A DNA stretch of 64,000 nt, taken from the NCBI GenBank assembly GCA_905147135.1, contig LR990049.1, positions 14,959,428 through 15,023,427 of the forward strand. The letters run 5' to 3'. The notes under the pieces are model-generated. The model was not told where the DNA came from. It saw only the letters and a list, made by a program, of their open reading frames with translations, and searched no databases. Position 1 is the stretch's first letter. Every line of letters starts with the position of its first letter. This DNA is from Blastobasis lacticolella. Taxonomy: Eukaryota; Arthropoda; Insecta; Lepidoptera; Blastobasidae. Positions 14,641-27,144 of this stretch are shown in pieces. Made by a program: the position numbers and the translations under genes.

Positions 14641-15399
14641 AACAGACGCTGGATGGTTTTCGCTTTTTGCGTTGACGAGGATGTTGGAATATCCAGTGAC
14701 TAGGTGTCTAGCCACACAGTTGGCTTACTATGTTGTCTAAAATATCACTGGTACGTAAATACTCGTATCTTCACCCCTTATTCAGAGCTATTCGGGAGCT
14801 TTTTTAGGTTTGCTTATGTAGGTTTATACCTTATTGGTTTTACGATTAAACTTCTCAATATTTTATTCATCTGTAACGCAAATTTTGCGGTGGGTATTAC
14901 CTGCATGTCTCTGCAATAACTTTCTCGCTCTCGTAATTGTTGTTGACGAAGGGCTGCAGTCAATAGCGACGTCTTTCTTCGGCAAGACCTAAGCTTAAAG
15001 TCTGCTTTTAAGATATGATATATACACCTAGAGGAAATTTTCATTTCTCCTTACGTGTCCAATTTCTTCGGATACTCTCTCTTATTGTGATAGCTGCTGG
15101 TGTCGTTAGAGATCGTAGAGGGAGATTTGTTTCTTGATCCCAGTTAGAGATCGCCCGGCTCTTCGTCTATCATCGACTAAAGAACTCATAGTAATAACTC
15201 ATATTTATTTTATCGAACCATCAACTGATAGTGTTATTACAGGTACCTAGTGTTTTTACTTAATACATCGTTTTATAAAATTGAAAATTTCTATTAGTGT
15301 TTTCTTACGTTTGCGTTAGCGCGGAGATAATGATTAGGTACCTACGTTTTTATTCCCATTCCCCATTAGGGTACGGTCTATCTATGGTATTATGGTATA

Positions 15400-15850
15400 G
15401 TATTATGTCTGACAGGTTGTCTCCGATTGACCGGCTCTGTCTGGTATTGTCGGACACGGTCCGGCCGTTGTCGGCGTGGGGTGGATGTGCTCCGGATCTG
15501 CGGTGGCCAATATGTCACAGTGTGTTTCCTTCCTACTTTCCTACCCCCTCCTCTCTGACAATGAAAGCTATATGTAATGTCCTACTCAATAAAGAAATTT
15601 GGAATTTATTTGATTTTGATTTGTTTCAAGTTAAACAGAAGGGAAGGAAGATCGATGTGGAACGAGCGCCCAGCCACAGTGTTTCCTTTAGACTATGACC
15701 TGGGATCGTTCAAGAGGTATATTAGAAGTCTCCTTAGAGGCGGGCAACGCATTGGTAGCGCCCGTGGTGTTGCTGATGTCTATAGGCGGCGGTGACCACT
15801 TTCCATCAGGTGGCCCGCTTGCCCGTTTGTCTGCCGTATAACATAAAAAA
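15400..15850 (+). mobile_element. Composite repeat: LINE/SINE-like tail followed by family-C element
   Basis: 15580-15630 ends CAATAAAGAAATTTGGAATT with TTTGATTT runs, resembling a retroelement 3' tail. 15705-15845 is a family-C copy (AAGAGGTATATTAGAAGTCT, TGTTGCTGATGTCTATAGG, CACTTTCCATCAGGTGGC, then CTTGCCCGTTTGTCTGCCGT) lacking its left terminal repeat. The 133-codon ORF across this stretch is not a gene. Confidence 0.6.
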
Positions 15851-16134
15851 GGTCATATTTTCACCAATGCTTTTCTGGTGTTCTCCAGGGTTCTATGCTC
15901 GCTGCGTTCCCAAACGATATATTTACTTGTCCCTGTAGTCGACATAGCTACTTTTTCCAATGGTATGGCCATCCTACTTCCGGCTCTGATCCAATAATGG
16001 CCAGTGACAGGCTGCAAAGAGAATTTAACGCCACCCACAAATGGATGTCGAAGTGGAGAATTAATTACACAAAGTGAATTTGTAACAACTCGTCATTTTC
16101 ACAACTCCTTACACGAACCTTCTGTGTGTCTGTA

Positions 16135-16610
16135 TGTGGCAAAGTAACTGTCTTCATTTGAAAACCAGTTGAATCGAGATGGTTTTTATCAGCTTTTGTT
16201 TCATTAAAATCAGTTAACTGATTGAAAAATAGTTGAGTATCTACATGGTATGTACTTCGGTCTAAGATTTTCCGAAGTTTTTCTTAGTATTTCATCCTGT
16301 CTGTACGATATAGTAACGCTAAAATTAAAATATATATTTTAGGAAATCACATTATTGCTATTAATCATCTATCTATCTACACCATCACCATAAATTATAA
16401 AAATCAACAATGTTACAGGTTACAGGTAAAGGATTGGAAATGTTATTTTGAATTAACCGATTTGGATGCAGTTTTTTCTATATGAAAGCTAGTTTAATCG
16501 AGATAATTCTTAGTTATGTTTCATTAAAGTTGGCTAAGTAGTTTAGAAAATAGTTAAGTACATGTAAACTCGGTCGGGGGTCATCCGACTTTTTCTGTGG
16601 GTTATGTTAT
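16135..16610 (+). repeat. Two diverged direct copies of a roughly 150-bp sequence
   Basis: 16140-16290 and 16440-16610 share the order AGTT.AATCGAGAT, TTTCATTAAA.T..G.TAA, AAATAGTT.AGTA, then TCGGTC and TCCGA, with many differences. A degenerate repeat, perhaps the end of a larger old transposon. Confidence 0.5.
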
Positions 16611-16613
16611 AAT

Positions 16614-16650
16614 ACATTTTAAAACTACAACACGTGTAGTTTTAAAATGT
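16614..16650. repeat. Perfect 16-bp inverted repeat, 5-nt loop
   Basis: Arms 16614-16629 and 16635-16650 are exact reverse complements around ACACG. AT-rich apart from an ACACGTGT centre. Function unknown. Confidence 0.8.
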
Positions 16651-17137
16651 CTTTTGTATGACCGATTTCTTCGGCAAAGGCGCTCTCTCAAAAGTCCTTC
16701 ATAACTTATTATCTACCTACGCTGAAAACTTTTCAATTCAACAGCGGAATGTCATTGGTCTATAATGGCTAGCGCCAGAGTCGTAGGCGAGACCAGGTTC
16801 AAGCCCCAGTAGCGCCATGTATTTTTTTGAGTTATGTCAACAGTAGCTGAACGATATTCTTACGCTGCAAGAGTGCAAGATCACCTGAAGAATCATATTC
16901 TTTTGCACTACAGTGCAGTTTTTAAACGGTTTTTATAGCATTTTTACTTATAATAGATATAAAAAGATATCCTGGGGTAAAAGGGGAATCATTTAGGCAT
17001 AAGGGTAATCTGGGATTCCTTTAGCAAACTGATTTTGGCTAAAGATGCACCAAATACCGTGAATGTTGTTGTAGCGACAAAGGACTATTTTCTTGAAGTG
17101 GTAAACTTATGCTCTTGTTCTGTTTTTCAATAATTCT

Positions 17138-17416
17138 TTTCTGAGTCATGTACATTAGTTGAACGTTAACCGATGCTCTTACAGTGAGGGAAAACATCGT
17201 GTGGGCAATTAAGGCATTGAATGTGTAACCATGATCCAATCTGATTAGGTTCCTCTGTTAACAGGGTTACGGAGCCGGAGATCAGATGGTAGTCGCTCCA
17301 CTGTAATTGCCTGATTTGCCAAATCCTGGATCACGGTTGTCCAGGCATTGAGGTCTTGAGGCGGACCCCGGGCACTTGCGCGCGTGATCACAACCAGGAC
17401 AGTGAGGCCAAAATTA
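17138..17416 (+). mobile_element. SINE family A, body without tRNA head
   Basis: Carries the ordered family-A landmarks: GAGTCATGTACATTAGTTGA, CGATGCTCTTACAGTGAGGG, AAAACATCGTG, GTAACCATGATCCAATCTG, CAGTCGCTCCACTGTAATT-like sequence, CCAAATCCTGGATCACGG and GGACCCCGGGC. A degenerate tRNA-like B box (GGTTCAAGCCC) with CCATGTA upstream at about 16750-16820 may be its displaced head. Confidence 0.75.
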
Positions 17417-17883
17417 ATTTGATTTAATCTTGTTTGGTGTAATAATCGGTTTACCAATTTTTGCTTCTTATAAAATTAAATAAATAAATAAAAATCAAAA
17501 ATTTTTACAGTTTTAATTAAAATACAAATTTATAATTTAGTGGGTAAGGCGTGTAACAAAGCCAAAGTAGGGGGCGAAAAGGGCGGATGCTAAATAAAAA
17601 TATATGAAATAAGTTCTCAAGTAAAAATAAAAATTCATAACAAGTTATTCTTGCCACTACAATTTACGCTCAGTCAAACACTCAAGAGCAATTGTCAAGA
17701 CTAATCTAAGATTAAACGGTCCCTAAGTCGATGGGTTTATCATGAGTAGTTTAGAAGTTCCTATGGCCGCCTTCCGAATTCATTTTCGACCCTGGATATC
17801 ATGTAGCACCAGAGTATTTGCCAAGACAAAACAATTGAGCCCATACTCGATGGGATTATCTATGTGGTTCAATGTTCAACATA

Positions 17884-18118
17884 CGGCCGGCCGGTACGCC
17901 ACGCAAGAGGTCCCGGGTTCGATTCCCGGCCGGGCAGAAATTGAAATGATGAACTTTAATTTCTGTTACGGGCCTGGGTGTGCTATGTATAATAAGTATG
18001 TATTTAAAAGTATTTAAGTATCAGTTATCTAGCACCCATAGTACAAGCTTTGCTTAGTTTGGGGCTAGATGACGCTGTGTGAATTTGTCCACGAATATTA
18101 ATTATTATTATTATTTTA
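17884..18118 (+). mobile_element. SINE family D (tRNA-headed), (ATT)n tail
   Basis: Head has a strong B box, GGTTCGATTCC, in CCCGGGTTCGATTCCCGG. The body then reads AATTGAAATGATGAA, ACGGGCCTGGGTGTG, TACAAGCTTTGCTTAG, GCTAGATGACGCTGTGTG and AATTTGTCC, ending in an ATT microsatellite at about 18101-18116. Full second copy at 37198-37440. Confidence 0.85.
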
Positions 18119-20179
18119 GTTGTAAAAGATACTATGTCCACCTTCCGACTCCATCAACAGACCAGCTCCATGATACCATATTAAGGGTCTAAATTTTTCA
18201 TACAAATTTCATATAACCTTATTTTTCCATCGTTTCATGGGTCTGACGTTTTAAATGTTTATTTCTGCGATTGGCCGTCAGTAAATGTATTCAAATGAAC
18301 GTGAAATGGATTTCTATATGTAAATAGTATAGCAACTGTAAATATATAAAGCAATAAAGATAAAAAATAACAAAATCACAAAACAACGCTACCTAGCGGC
18401 GAATTCTGTTTTTTTTTTCGATTTAACTGCTTAGTTTATATCATTAAGCTAGAGAGCTATTTGCCGCTCCTTGGAATACATTTACTAAGAGTATAAACTA
18501 TAAATAAATTACTTAACACTCAAACGAATGAAAGAATGGAAATATAACTTTAGTATCGAAATCGAACCTTTCCATCGAAGTTACAAGTATTCCAAATTTC
18601 AGCTAAATTGAATACCGGAAAGTGGGTCAAATTTGGCTTACAAGATTTGACCCGAACATATACTTGTAAAAAGAATGACAGAACAACGACCGAATACTCT
18701 ACTACATCACGTATCTACCTCTGTATTTGATAACACCAAGCGAGTTTATGTAGTTAAAATAATCGCTCATTTGATATCAACGCAGCGGTCAACTCAACTG
18801 CGTTATTTTGTACGTACAGACAGCACCCCGGTAACTATCTAGGGGAGGGGAGGGCAAGTTGGTTCATCTAACAAGAATCGTAAGAAAAACAATCATGTTA
18901 CAGAGATTAACGAAACTTTTATTTTTATAATAATTAACAGTACTATAGACTATCAAAATAATTTTACAAATGCTTAAAATAAAAATCACAACCTGGGCAT
19001 GAGATCATTATGTAAAATAATTGTTTTGAGCCATCTTGCCCCTCCATATAGGGTAAGATGGTTCGGGCATATAATAATCATTACTAGTCTTGACAATCGT
19101 CACAAAAGTATGTTCCAGACCCAATATACGAAGAGCACGCTTCGTGAGTCCACTCTTTGCACTCGGAGCACTGTATCCAATCCTCAGGTAGGGATCCTCA
19201 TATAGCGATCGCGATATGAATATAGCGATGAATAGCATATCGCGATAGGAATCCTCAGGGGGATAGATATATTTTTCTTTGCAAAGTGTGCAGTAATAAT
19301 CACGGCCGAGGTCAGAACCAGCGAGAGCCGATTGTTTTCTATTAGTTTCTATTAGTGAATATGGTCATATTCGTCTTGCCCGCTTGGCATTTGATAGATA
19401 AAAAAAATATCCTAAAAATTAATTTGTTTCGGTGATGAAAGATGCTTAATTACAGCTTAATTTACATAAGATAAGGCAACAGAAGCAACCTTTATCATCA
19501 ATATATACGAATTATATAACAGAAAATGTTAAAACTTATCGTGACAAAATATTTTATTTTCTTGCGTCAATTCTGTTTCTCGTCACTAAAACGCACGCTC
19601 TCCCCACGACAGCCGAGTTTGCATTGGCTTGTGAAGTCGACCCGCCCCGCGCGTCCCGCCACGCCGGTACTTTCGTGTACGGAACAAGTAGAAAGATCCT
19701 ACGAGAATGATTCGTGTTGCCCGCTATATTCATCTTGCCCTTCCTTCCCCTACTGGCGACCAGCGGCCGTTACGGATCAATTTTGGCGACAAATCACTGG
19801 ATTCACGGTGCAACACCGGTAATCCATTCACAAAACTTAATTAAGATCTCCGTTCCCTTCATCGGCGTCTTAATTAAAAACAACAATTGGACTTTCACAT
19901 CTTGAAGCTGCTCAAGACTCCATAATTGTGTAAGTTTTAAGTCTCAGATGAAGACGTCGCAGCGACGGCCATTTTATAAAATTCAATTTAGTACCCTACC
20001 TATAGTACCATCGGAACACAAAAGGATCGCCGCAGATCGCGCGCGTACAAAAACATTGGCAGGTGTTACAAAACGAAACGTGTTATGGTTTACATAAACT
20101 TACATAAGCGTAATATCCATTTTAAAACGTGATAAATCGGCTCCCTTGCCTTCGTTTAGGCTTCGAGAAGAGGGGATGC
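18119..20179. other. Gene-free stretch; GCGAT-rich inverted repeat near 19.2 kb
   Basis: No coding sequence recognised. At 19208-19246 an 11-bp perfect inverted repeat (ATCGCGATATG / CATATCGCGAT, 17-nt spacer) lies between two AATCCTCAGG words near 19179 and 19249. 19600-19800 is mildly GC-rich. Otherwise unremarkable. Confidence 0.4.
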
Positions 20180-20430
20180 TAATGTAATCGGTGGAATCGG
20201 GCGCCGTGACGAGAAGGGGCACACTCGTCATTTTTTGTTATTTATGTCCAACGGCCGCGGGGCTGTTTCGGTAATTAATATAGAGAAATGGTGAATTGAG
20301 CGCCGTTTACCCTCCGGCCCTTTCGAACACCTTTCAGGGTTGACATCGGTGAAAAATTAACCCCGATGCCACCGATTATGCAGGTTTGAGTCGGGCGGCT
20401 GTTCGGCTCATGATATAATTACGATAAGTT
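20180..20430. promoter_or_regulatory. CpG-rich non-repetitive island, candidate regulatory element
   Basis: Mixed GC-rich blocks and homeodomain-like words (GGTAATTAATA near 20270, ATAATTACG near 20416) in an AT-rich setting, with no repeat-family match elsewhere in the window and no ORF. Candidate enhancer by inference only. Confidence 0.3.
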
Positions 20431-20439
20431 TAAGTAATT

Positions 20440-20720
20440 GTTTTTAGGGTTCTGTAATTCTATAGAAAAACCGGGACGCTTATAGGATCACTTATAGGTT
20501 TATAGGTTTACCGTCCGTCCGTCCGTATAATAAGACCCTTTTTCTCAAGAACGCGTAGAGGTATCAAGCTAAAAATAATACCAAATACTCAAATTTACAA
20601 TCTCTTGTTTATCCGGTTATTCTCACAAATAAATCAAAATCTATAGGGTACTTCCCGTTGACCAGTAGCAATGTCATGTAGCACATGTATATGGAAAAAA
20701 TCCGAAAACTGTAAACTAGT
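20440..20720 (+). mobile_element. Old dispersed repeat with GTCC microsatellite
   Basis: Holds AGGGTTCTGTAATTC, a CCGTCCGTCCGTCCG run near 20512-20525 and GGGTACTTCCCGTTGAC. This arrangement is common in lepidopteran dispersed repeats; no coding capacity. Confidence 0.5.
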
Positions 20721-20825
20721 TACATCACAAAAAATAATTCATTCTAGTTGTATAGAAGCTAGGTGTATTTGTAACTTTGTAATTTGTTTATAGTATCAAA
20801 AACCCTGTATTAAGCATACATAAAT

Positions 20826-21358
20826 CATCTCATCTAGCCTTAATGACCCGGTTGTCAACTTGGCCTTCACGACAACGAGGGCACGGGGTCCGCCTTGACC
20901 ATGATCCAGGATTTGGCGATAAGGTAATTACAGTGGAGCGACTACCATCTGACCTCCGTGACCCTGCTACCAGGGGAACCTGACCAGATTGGACAATGGT
21001 TACAAATTCAGTTGCCTGAATTTGCAGGTTTCATCACGATGTTTTGCACGAGGCAAAAGATCAAGAGTCTCCGTAGTCTGGAAAATGGGCAGCAGCATTT
21101 TCCATTGTATTATTTAAACACTGCGATCTGCAACCCGCCTGCCAAGCGTGGAGATTATGGCAATAACCTCCCCTTTCGTGGGAGAGGCCCTAAGTCCTGC
21201 AGTGGACTGTTACGGGCTGTGGTGATGATGATCACGATGTTTTCCCTCATCGTAAGAGCATCGGTTAGTGTTCAACTAATGTACATAACTCAGAAAAGAG
21301 TCTTTGGTACATGGCCGCAGCGGGATTCGAACCCGGTACCTCTCGCTTACCGACGCTC
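20826..21358 (-). mobile_element. SINE family A, near full length, split by a family-B insertion
   Basis: Minus-strand copy running from the tRNA-like head (GGGATTCGAACCCGG on the plus strand, B box) to the 3' tail near 20826. It is interrupted at 21046-21230 by a family-B element; removing that element and one target duplication restores a continuous family-A body. Confidence 0.88.
21033..21243 (+). mobile_element. Family-B insertion inside SINE A, 13-bp target-site duplication
   Basis: Element 21046-21230 (185 bp) runs from ACGAGGCAAAAGATC-type sequence through CCTCCCCTTTCGTGGGAGAG and GTCCTGCAGTGGACTGTTAC to a GGTGATGATG tail. It is flanked by exact 13-bp copies ATCACGATGTTTT at 21033-21045 and 21231-21243. 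So family B is a retroposed element with a (GAT)n tail and is younger than this SINE A copy. Confidence 0.9.
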
Positions 21359-24300
21359 TCTTTTGAGCAGTATATTGACATGTAACTACGGAACCCTACA
21401 CTGCACGTGGCCCGATACGTCTTGGCCGTTTTTTTTTTAAATAATCCTCATAACGCTAATGTAGTTAGGGACTCACGGATTGTGGTCTCTTTAATACATA
21501 GGTACCCATAAGGGACATACCGGTCCAATGCAAATTGTACCGAACAATACATTATTTATAGCGAATAATGTTTCCATATTGTGGTCTATTGTTTTATTGT
21601 CTAGTGAGGCGCACTAACATAAAGTTACTGCGGTTGTTATTGGTTGAAGGAAATAATGCCGTTCGAACATAAAGGAATATAATTGATTGTAAAACTTTAA
21701 TTACTGAGACGTGACAACAACTTGTCCGTTTTGGGTGTCCATCTACTATGATGGTTGGTGCTGTTCTATACGCCTGCCACTTTCCAGAGAACCGCCCTGT
21801 CTGTAAGAAGAAAGTGCAGAGTAAAACAGTACTTAAAAATAGACTCTTTCCGAGAAAATTGCGACACGTAAACCATAATTTTAGTGTACACAGGTGATTA
21901 AAATTTACCCCAGAAGACACACGGACAGCAAAAGTCTGCTACCTTAGACAATTAGGCACTCATTTCACGAATTCGACCTATTTTTAAATTTCTTATAAGA
22001 TCGTTACTAGAAAGTTAAAATACCGAATTTTCGACCTCAAGTACCGGTCAAATTACCCCAATGTACCAGTATTATACCAATAAAGGACCTAAGTTTATAA
22101 CTCAGTACGAGTGTTTTAATCAAATTTATGCGCTCGTCACTGTCTTTACTCATCGCATCTAGACACATTCTCGTTCGGTCCAAGGCGGGTGTAATGAGAA
22201 GTTAAACTTTACAACTGAGTGAAGCGACAACAATGGATCACTTGCTGGCTGAATAGGGTATTATTTCAGGCATCGCCGCGCGCTGATACTTAATAAGTTG
22301 CGTTGTATTTATGCGGACGGCATTCCTTCGCGGGGTAAGTGAGAGGCAGATCACCAAGAGAGACATATTTTACGCGGTCCGTTCGCGACTTTGTGTGCAA
22401 AATACGATGACTTATGGCGGTCGGCTGTGGAGTACGGTGGACGAGTAAGTTCGCGTTTGGTGTACGTATGCAAGATGCTTATGTTGATTTAGGGATTCTT
22501 TATTATAAATATTCTAAACAAACTAATCTAAATTTAGGTTTGATGGGTACTAGCTTTTCAAATATGACTTCATAAAAAATTTCGGACTATTTTACAGAAA
22601 AGTCATATGGCAGAAAAGTCACATTGCTCCGTTGCCTTAAATTAACCAGCTAACATTATAAAGTATTTTGCACTTTTGATAAGGTAAAGTACCAAATTGT
22701 ATTTATGTATTATTAGAACATTGAAATTTCGTTATCTTTACGAAAATTGAAGTATGGAAGACTGAAACTAAACGTGACCAAAGTTTTGAACTGGTGCTTA
22801 CTTGAGACAGTACTATTTATTATACCATCTTACGAGTACGGGGATGTGCAGGGCTACATATATATCAAGGGCAAAATGGCCAATTGTAGCTGGAGAGCCC
22901 CACACACAATAGGCATTTGTGGCTTCGGGCACTATAACAAATATTGGACGACCTGGGAGTATGTAGTCGGCCCTGTCATTGCTACTTCAAACCAAATGAA
23001 GTAGGTTCCATTCATTCTAAGGAGTGGTGTCGTCAAAAATATTTAACAAAAAATAAATATTTGGTCACCGATTTCTTCTTAAAGTAAAACATGCGCAGTT
23101 CAAATTCGACTCTACGGCTTTAGACATACCGACACCCCAAAATGGGTACCTTTCCATGCTTGCGTAGCTCGGTAAATAAAATAAACAACGCGACTTCGTG
23201 GGCCGTCCGACTGGGCCAACTGTTATTCTTTTATCTTGGTTGCTCAAAGACGTGAAGACGCTCGGGTGAGCTGCTGCTTTCACGAGTTCTTTCAACGAGT
23301 CGCAGGCGCAGAGGCAAAGGAAATCGGTTCTCACGGACACGCGCGGTGTCGCCAGCATAAAAAACCGGCAGCGGGACGGTAGCGCGTATTAATCAGCTGA
23401 GACCACCGCCGCTAATGCAATGACGATCCACGGAGCGGTACAGGCGCGAGCGCGAGCGGTATCGATTGAGGAATGGGGCGATCGGATTTTGTTAGTATTC
23501 CGATTATCTAGATTCAGAATGTTGCTAAGGTTCAATTCAAAATAATAAATTTGTTTCTTAAATTTTCACGCTATTGCGTTTAATCATATAAGGAAAATGT
23601 AGTACCTACTAGCGCACCCGAGTTCATGTCCATCGGGTACGATCCCTTAAATAATTCAAGTAGCAATTATTGAGGGCTCGATACATCGCCATCTCACTCC
23701 GAGTTAGATGGTCGGGCTCTATGGACATGAATTCGTGCGTGCTCTGTACCGACGTGTATCTCTATCTACACACAAAAGACTTATATCTGCTACTAATTTG
23801 AAAGGTTTTCTCTTGGTCTTTCCGACCAACTTTTTGGACCGAATCACGGGAGATGCGCACAGTAGATACCTACCCAATAACGTTTTCTTTCCACACACGC
23901 ATTGCTGTTAACTGTGTGTGTTTACTTCAGCAAAGAGGCAACTAAGCCATCTGTGGGCGCCAGTACTGGCGCATACGCCGCCGCGGCCGGCGAGCGCAAG
24001 CGGCGAGCGGCGCAGTGTCCGTGCGTGACGGATCCACTCAGCGTCGAATTCACGGCAAGTCAAATGTTTAATTTGCTCTATAAATCACGCCATTAAAAAC
24101 ATTTCAAGGGTGTCATCGCGGTGCCGATCTCATTGGAAACGTGACCGGCTGCGAGCTGTGTGGTCGGCGCTCCTTCCGTGGCCGGTAGAGGACTAATTGC
24201 TCGTGTTTGGTCTCGAAAACATACATACATACATACATACACACTTACGCCCGTATCGTAAAAGGGTATGCAAGGACTATCGAATGCCACAAGCTACAAT

Positions 24301-25310
24301 CTTGACACCTCATTTGGCTCTTCCATATTATTCCATTATTATATATTATTCCATTTTGGCTCTTCCATATTTTGGCACATCTTCTCTTACTTTCTTACCA
24401 GTTGAGGGTAGCTATTTCTGACCTACCTTTTAAAGTAGTTCAGAAGTGATCTAATACTACATCGCATCTAGCTGCTTGGTTTTCGTACGACTTTGTCAGC
24501 ACATTCTTCGGTAATCGGTCGCAAATGTGGTCTTGTCATTCCAATTCAAAAAAAATTGCTTTGTTGTCCAAGAAATGTTTTATTTATTTATATTATTTGC
24601 AAACCGATTTACACTTTTTGTTGAAATATTACATGAAAGATCTTTAACTCTTAAATTATAATTACTTATAATATATAATGGTAAGTACATTTGGGCTGAT
24701 ACAAATAAAAGGTAATGTTGAGCATCTCAAACAACGGGTAACCCATTTCTCTTAAAAATGTATACTAAGAAATCTAAAATAATATTGGAACCATCACCAA
24801 CCACCACTAACCATACGCATCTAACTCTCTGGCCAAAGAAACCGAGGCCAGTTTTTGTAGGTGCCGTAGATACGTGACCCTATTCTACATAACGTATTTG
24901 TCAGCTATTCAGCAGTGTTGATATTCGGGCCACTGTTGGTATACCTATTATACCTAGTTTAAGAATGTCCGTCGATTGAATCCGTTCGGAGGAAATTCAA
25001 TTACCTACTTAGCCGACGTGTCTGAATTTCACCGTTAATTTTATGGAACTGATGTACTTGTCATGTCTATTCCGAGTATTCCGATAATGTCAGGGATAAA
25101 ATGTCTAGTCAAATTGTATCTAACCGTGAAATTGATACGAACTCGCTGGGAGTTTTGATGTGTGTAAGTAACGGCTTCGACGCACCAATAGTAGTGCGGT
25201 GATTATTATAATGATTAATGTAACTATAAAATCGGCCCGAAAGTCGATTAGAACAGGAGGAGGAGTAGATATAAAGAGCCATTTTTTATTTGGCATATTA
25301 TCATACGTCA
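21359..25310. other. Gene-free stretch with two CpG-rich patches and short repeats
   Basis: No coding gene recognised; the 108-codon minus-strand ORF at 21594-21920 has no recognisable domain. CpG-rich patches at 22260-22450 and 23270-23490 are possible regulatory islands. 23613-23750 has inverted GTTCATGTCCAT-type arms about 100 bp apart. A CATA microsatellite lies at about 24226-24243. Confidence 0.4.
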
Positions 25311-25314
25311 ACAG

Positions 25315-25450
25315 CCAATAACGGCCTACTGCTGAATTTGATCCTCCACATCAGTGGAGGGGATTGCCATAACATTTAGGTATACGATTAGAACATACAA
25401 CAGCAAACTTTGTTTGTTGCCCATTTTCTGGTCACTACGGAGCTTCTGAT
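25315..25450 (-). mobile_element. Degenerate family-B fragment
   Basis: AACGGCCTACTGCTGAATTTGATC, CCACATCAGTGGAGGGGATTGCCATAA-like order and a late TTGCCCATTTTCTGG-CTACGGAG block match family B at 28038-28300 with strong divergence. Confidence 0.5.
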
Positions 25451-25596
25451 CCTAGCTGAGTGCCTAATATTAGAACCTACTCATCTTTTATGACACCACG
25501 TGGCTATCGCAATAAAATAATAAAATAATCATGACTACACATCTATTCATATAAGTACACAATATCCAAAACATGAATAATAAAAATAATAATAAC

Positions 25597-25839
25597 CATC
25601 TTGGTGTTAATGACCCGGTTGTACTCTCGCGGATGAGGGCCCGGTGTCCGCCTTGACCATGATCCAGGATTTGATAGATCAGATAATTACAGTGAAGCGA
25701 TTGCTATCTGACCTCCATGATTTTGTTAATAGGGGAACCTGGCCAGATTGGATCATGATTACACATTCAGTCGCCTAAATGTGCAGGTTTCATCACGATG
25801 TTTTCCCTCACCGTAAGCGCATCGATTAATTTCCAAAAC
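25597..25839 (-). mobile_element. SINE family A, 3' two thirds
   Basis: Minus orientation: TGACCCGGTTGT, GTCCGCCTTGACCATGATCC, AGGATTTG, ATAATTACAGTGAAGCGA, GGGGAACCTGGCCAGATTGG, TGCAGGTTTCATCACGATG, TTTTCCCTCACCGTAAG. The tRNA head is missing. Confidence 0.85.
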
Positions 25840-27144
25840 ATGAATACCTAATTCAAAACAAACGAAACACACACTTAAAAACTAGTGGGTCACAACGTAA
25901 AAGTGGGTCACAAAATACCTAACGGTCCCAAAGCTACCGAAAGACTGACTAGGTATAGTGTACACAAAAGCCTCAAGCGTAATCACAATCAAATTAGGGC
26001 CGTCGCGCGATCACTGAAAGCGGCTGAAAGTGATTGCTCGCAACCGAGCGGGCACGGTCGCGTGACTCCACCAAAATGCCGGACGGGAAGCTCTATTCAA
26101 ATTAAATTAGATTAAATTGATTTATTGGCCGGGAGCGTGAGTCCCGGCCTCCCGGTGGTGGCCGAGCGTACACCGCCCCACAAAGGTTTGTTTCACTCGT
26201 CTACATATTCAGTACAAGTAAGAGAGCAACCCGTGCTCTCCAGCCTACGAAGCGAGTTCGTTCCGCCCCACTCCGTCACAGCCTTAATTAATGCAATTAG
26301 ATTCAGAAACTAAGTGGAAAAATGACTGCGATCATCCAGAGAATGATCCGAGAGTGGATTTTAACAAAACTGGATTTATTTCTATCGCATACGAAACAGT
26401 CATGGGAATGTTGTGCCTATAAATATATACCATTGTTTAAATTAACTGTCCATTGTTTCAGAAAACACACTCATATAATTTCGGTATTTGTAAGTTAATT
26501 TACTGGTTTTTTTTTTGGAAAAAATGTTACTAGGCTAACATTTAATGGGTAGCATGTAGATAGATACATATCTCAATGAATAAATTAATTAAGTATCACA
26601 AACACTGATTTCATAATTAGATTCATGTGCAAGAGCTTTACGCTTGTAAATTATGGTAATGTAATGTACGGTGTAAAAATAATAAAGTTTGAATATGGCG
26701 GAGTTGCGCTGGGAGCGCTTACCACGAATAAACAGATTATGTACGTGCTACGCTCAATTAGTGTTAATGTTTTGCTGACGGATACATTATAGAAACAACA
26801 AAGAAGGCTACATTAACTACACTGCATTGTGCTTCCTCATTGAAAGGTTCGATTGTGATATCGCTACCGAAAACGGTAACGGCGTGGAACAAGCGTAAAA
26901 ACGCGTCGTGAAAAGTGTAAAGACGTAAATATAAAAGCGATTTGTACGCGATAATTTCAATACATAAAACATTTCATTATGAGCGCGAGGTTCCCATTAT
27001 TCAAAGATATTTATTCATGTCGAATGATTGCCTTTCTTTTGTGGATCGACAATGGCGTCGCCGGGCGTATTCCATTTGCGCGGCATCGTTCTTGTTCACG
27101 GGCGCTTTGTGCACGCGAGCGGCCGCTTTGAGCGGGCCTCGCCG
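25840..27144. other. Gene-free stretch; CpG-rich block at about 25990-26260
   Basis: No coding sequence supported. The CpG-rich block contains GATTAAATTGATTTATTGG beside GC-rich sequence, not repeated elsewhere in the window. Candidate regulatory DNA, weakly supported. Confidence 0.3.

Noticed and set aside
14704..15044. Short overlapping ORFs on both strands
   Set aside because: AT-rich random-looking frames with no protein similarity I can recognise.
21594..21920. 108-codon minus-strand ORF
   Set aside because: No domain, low-complexity, no splice context.
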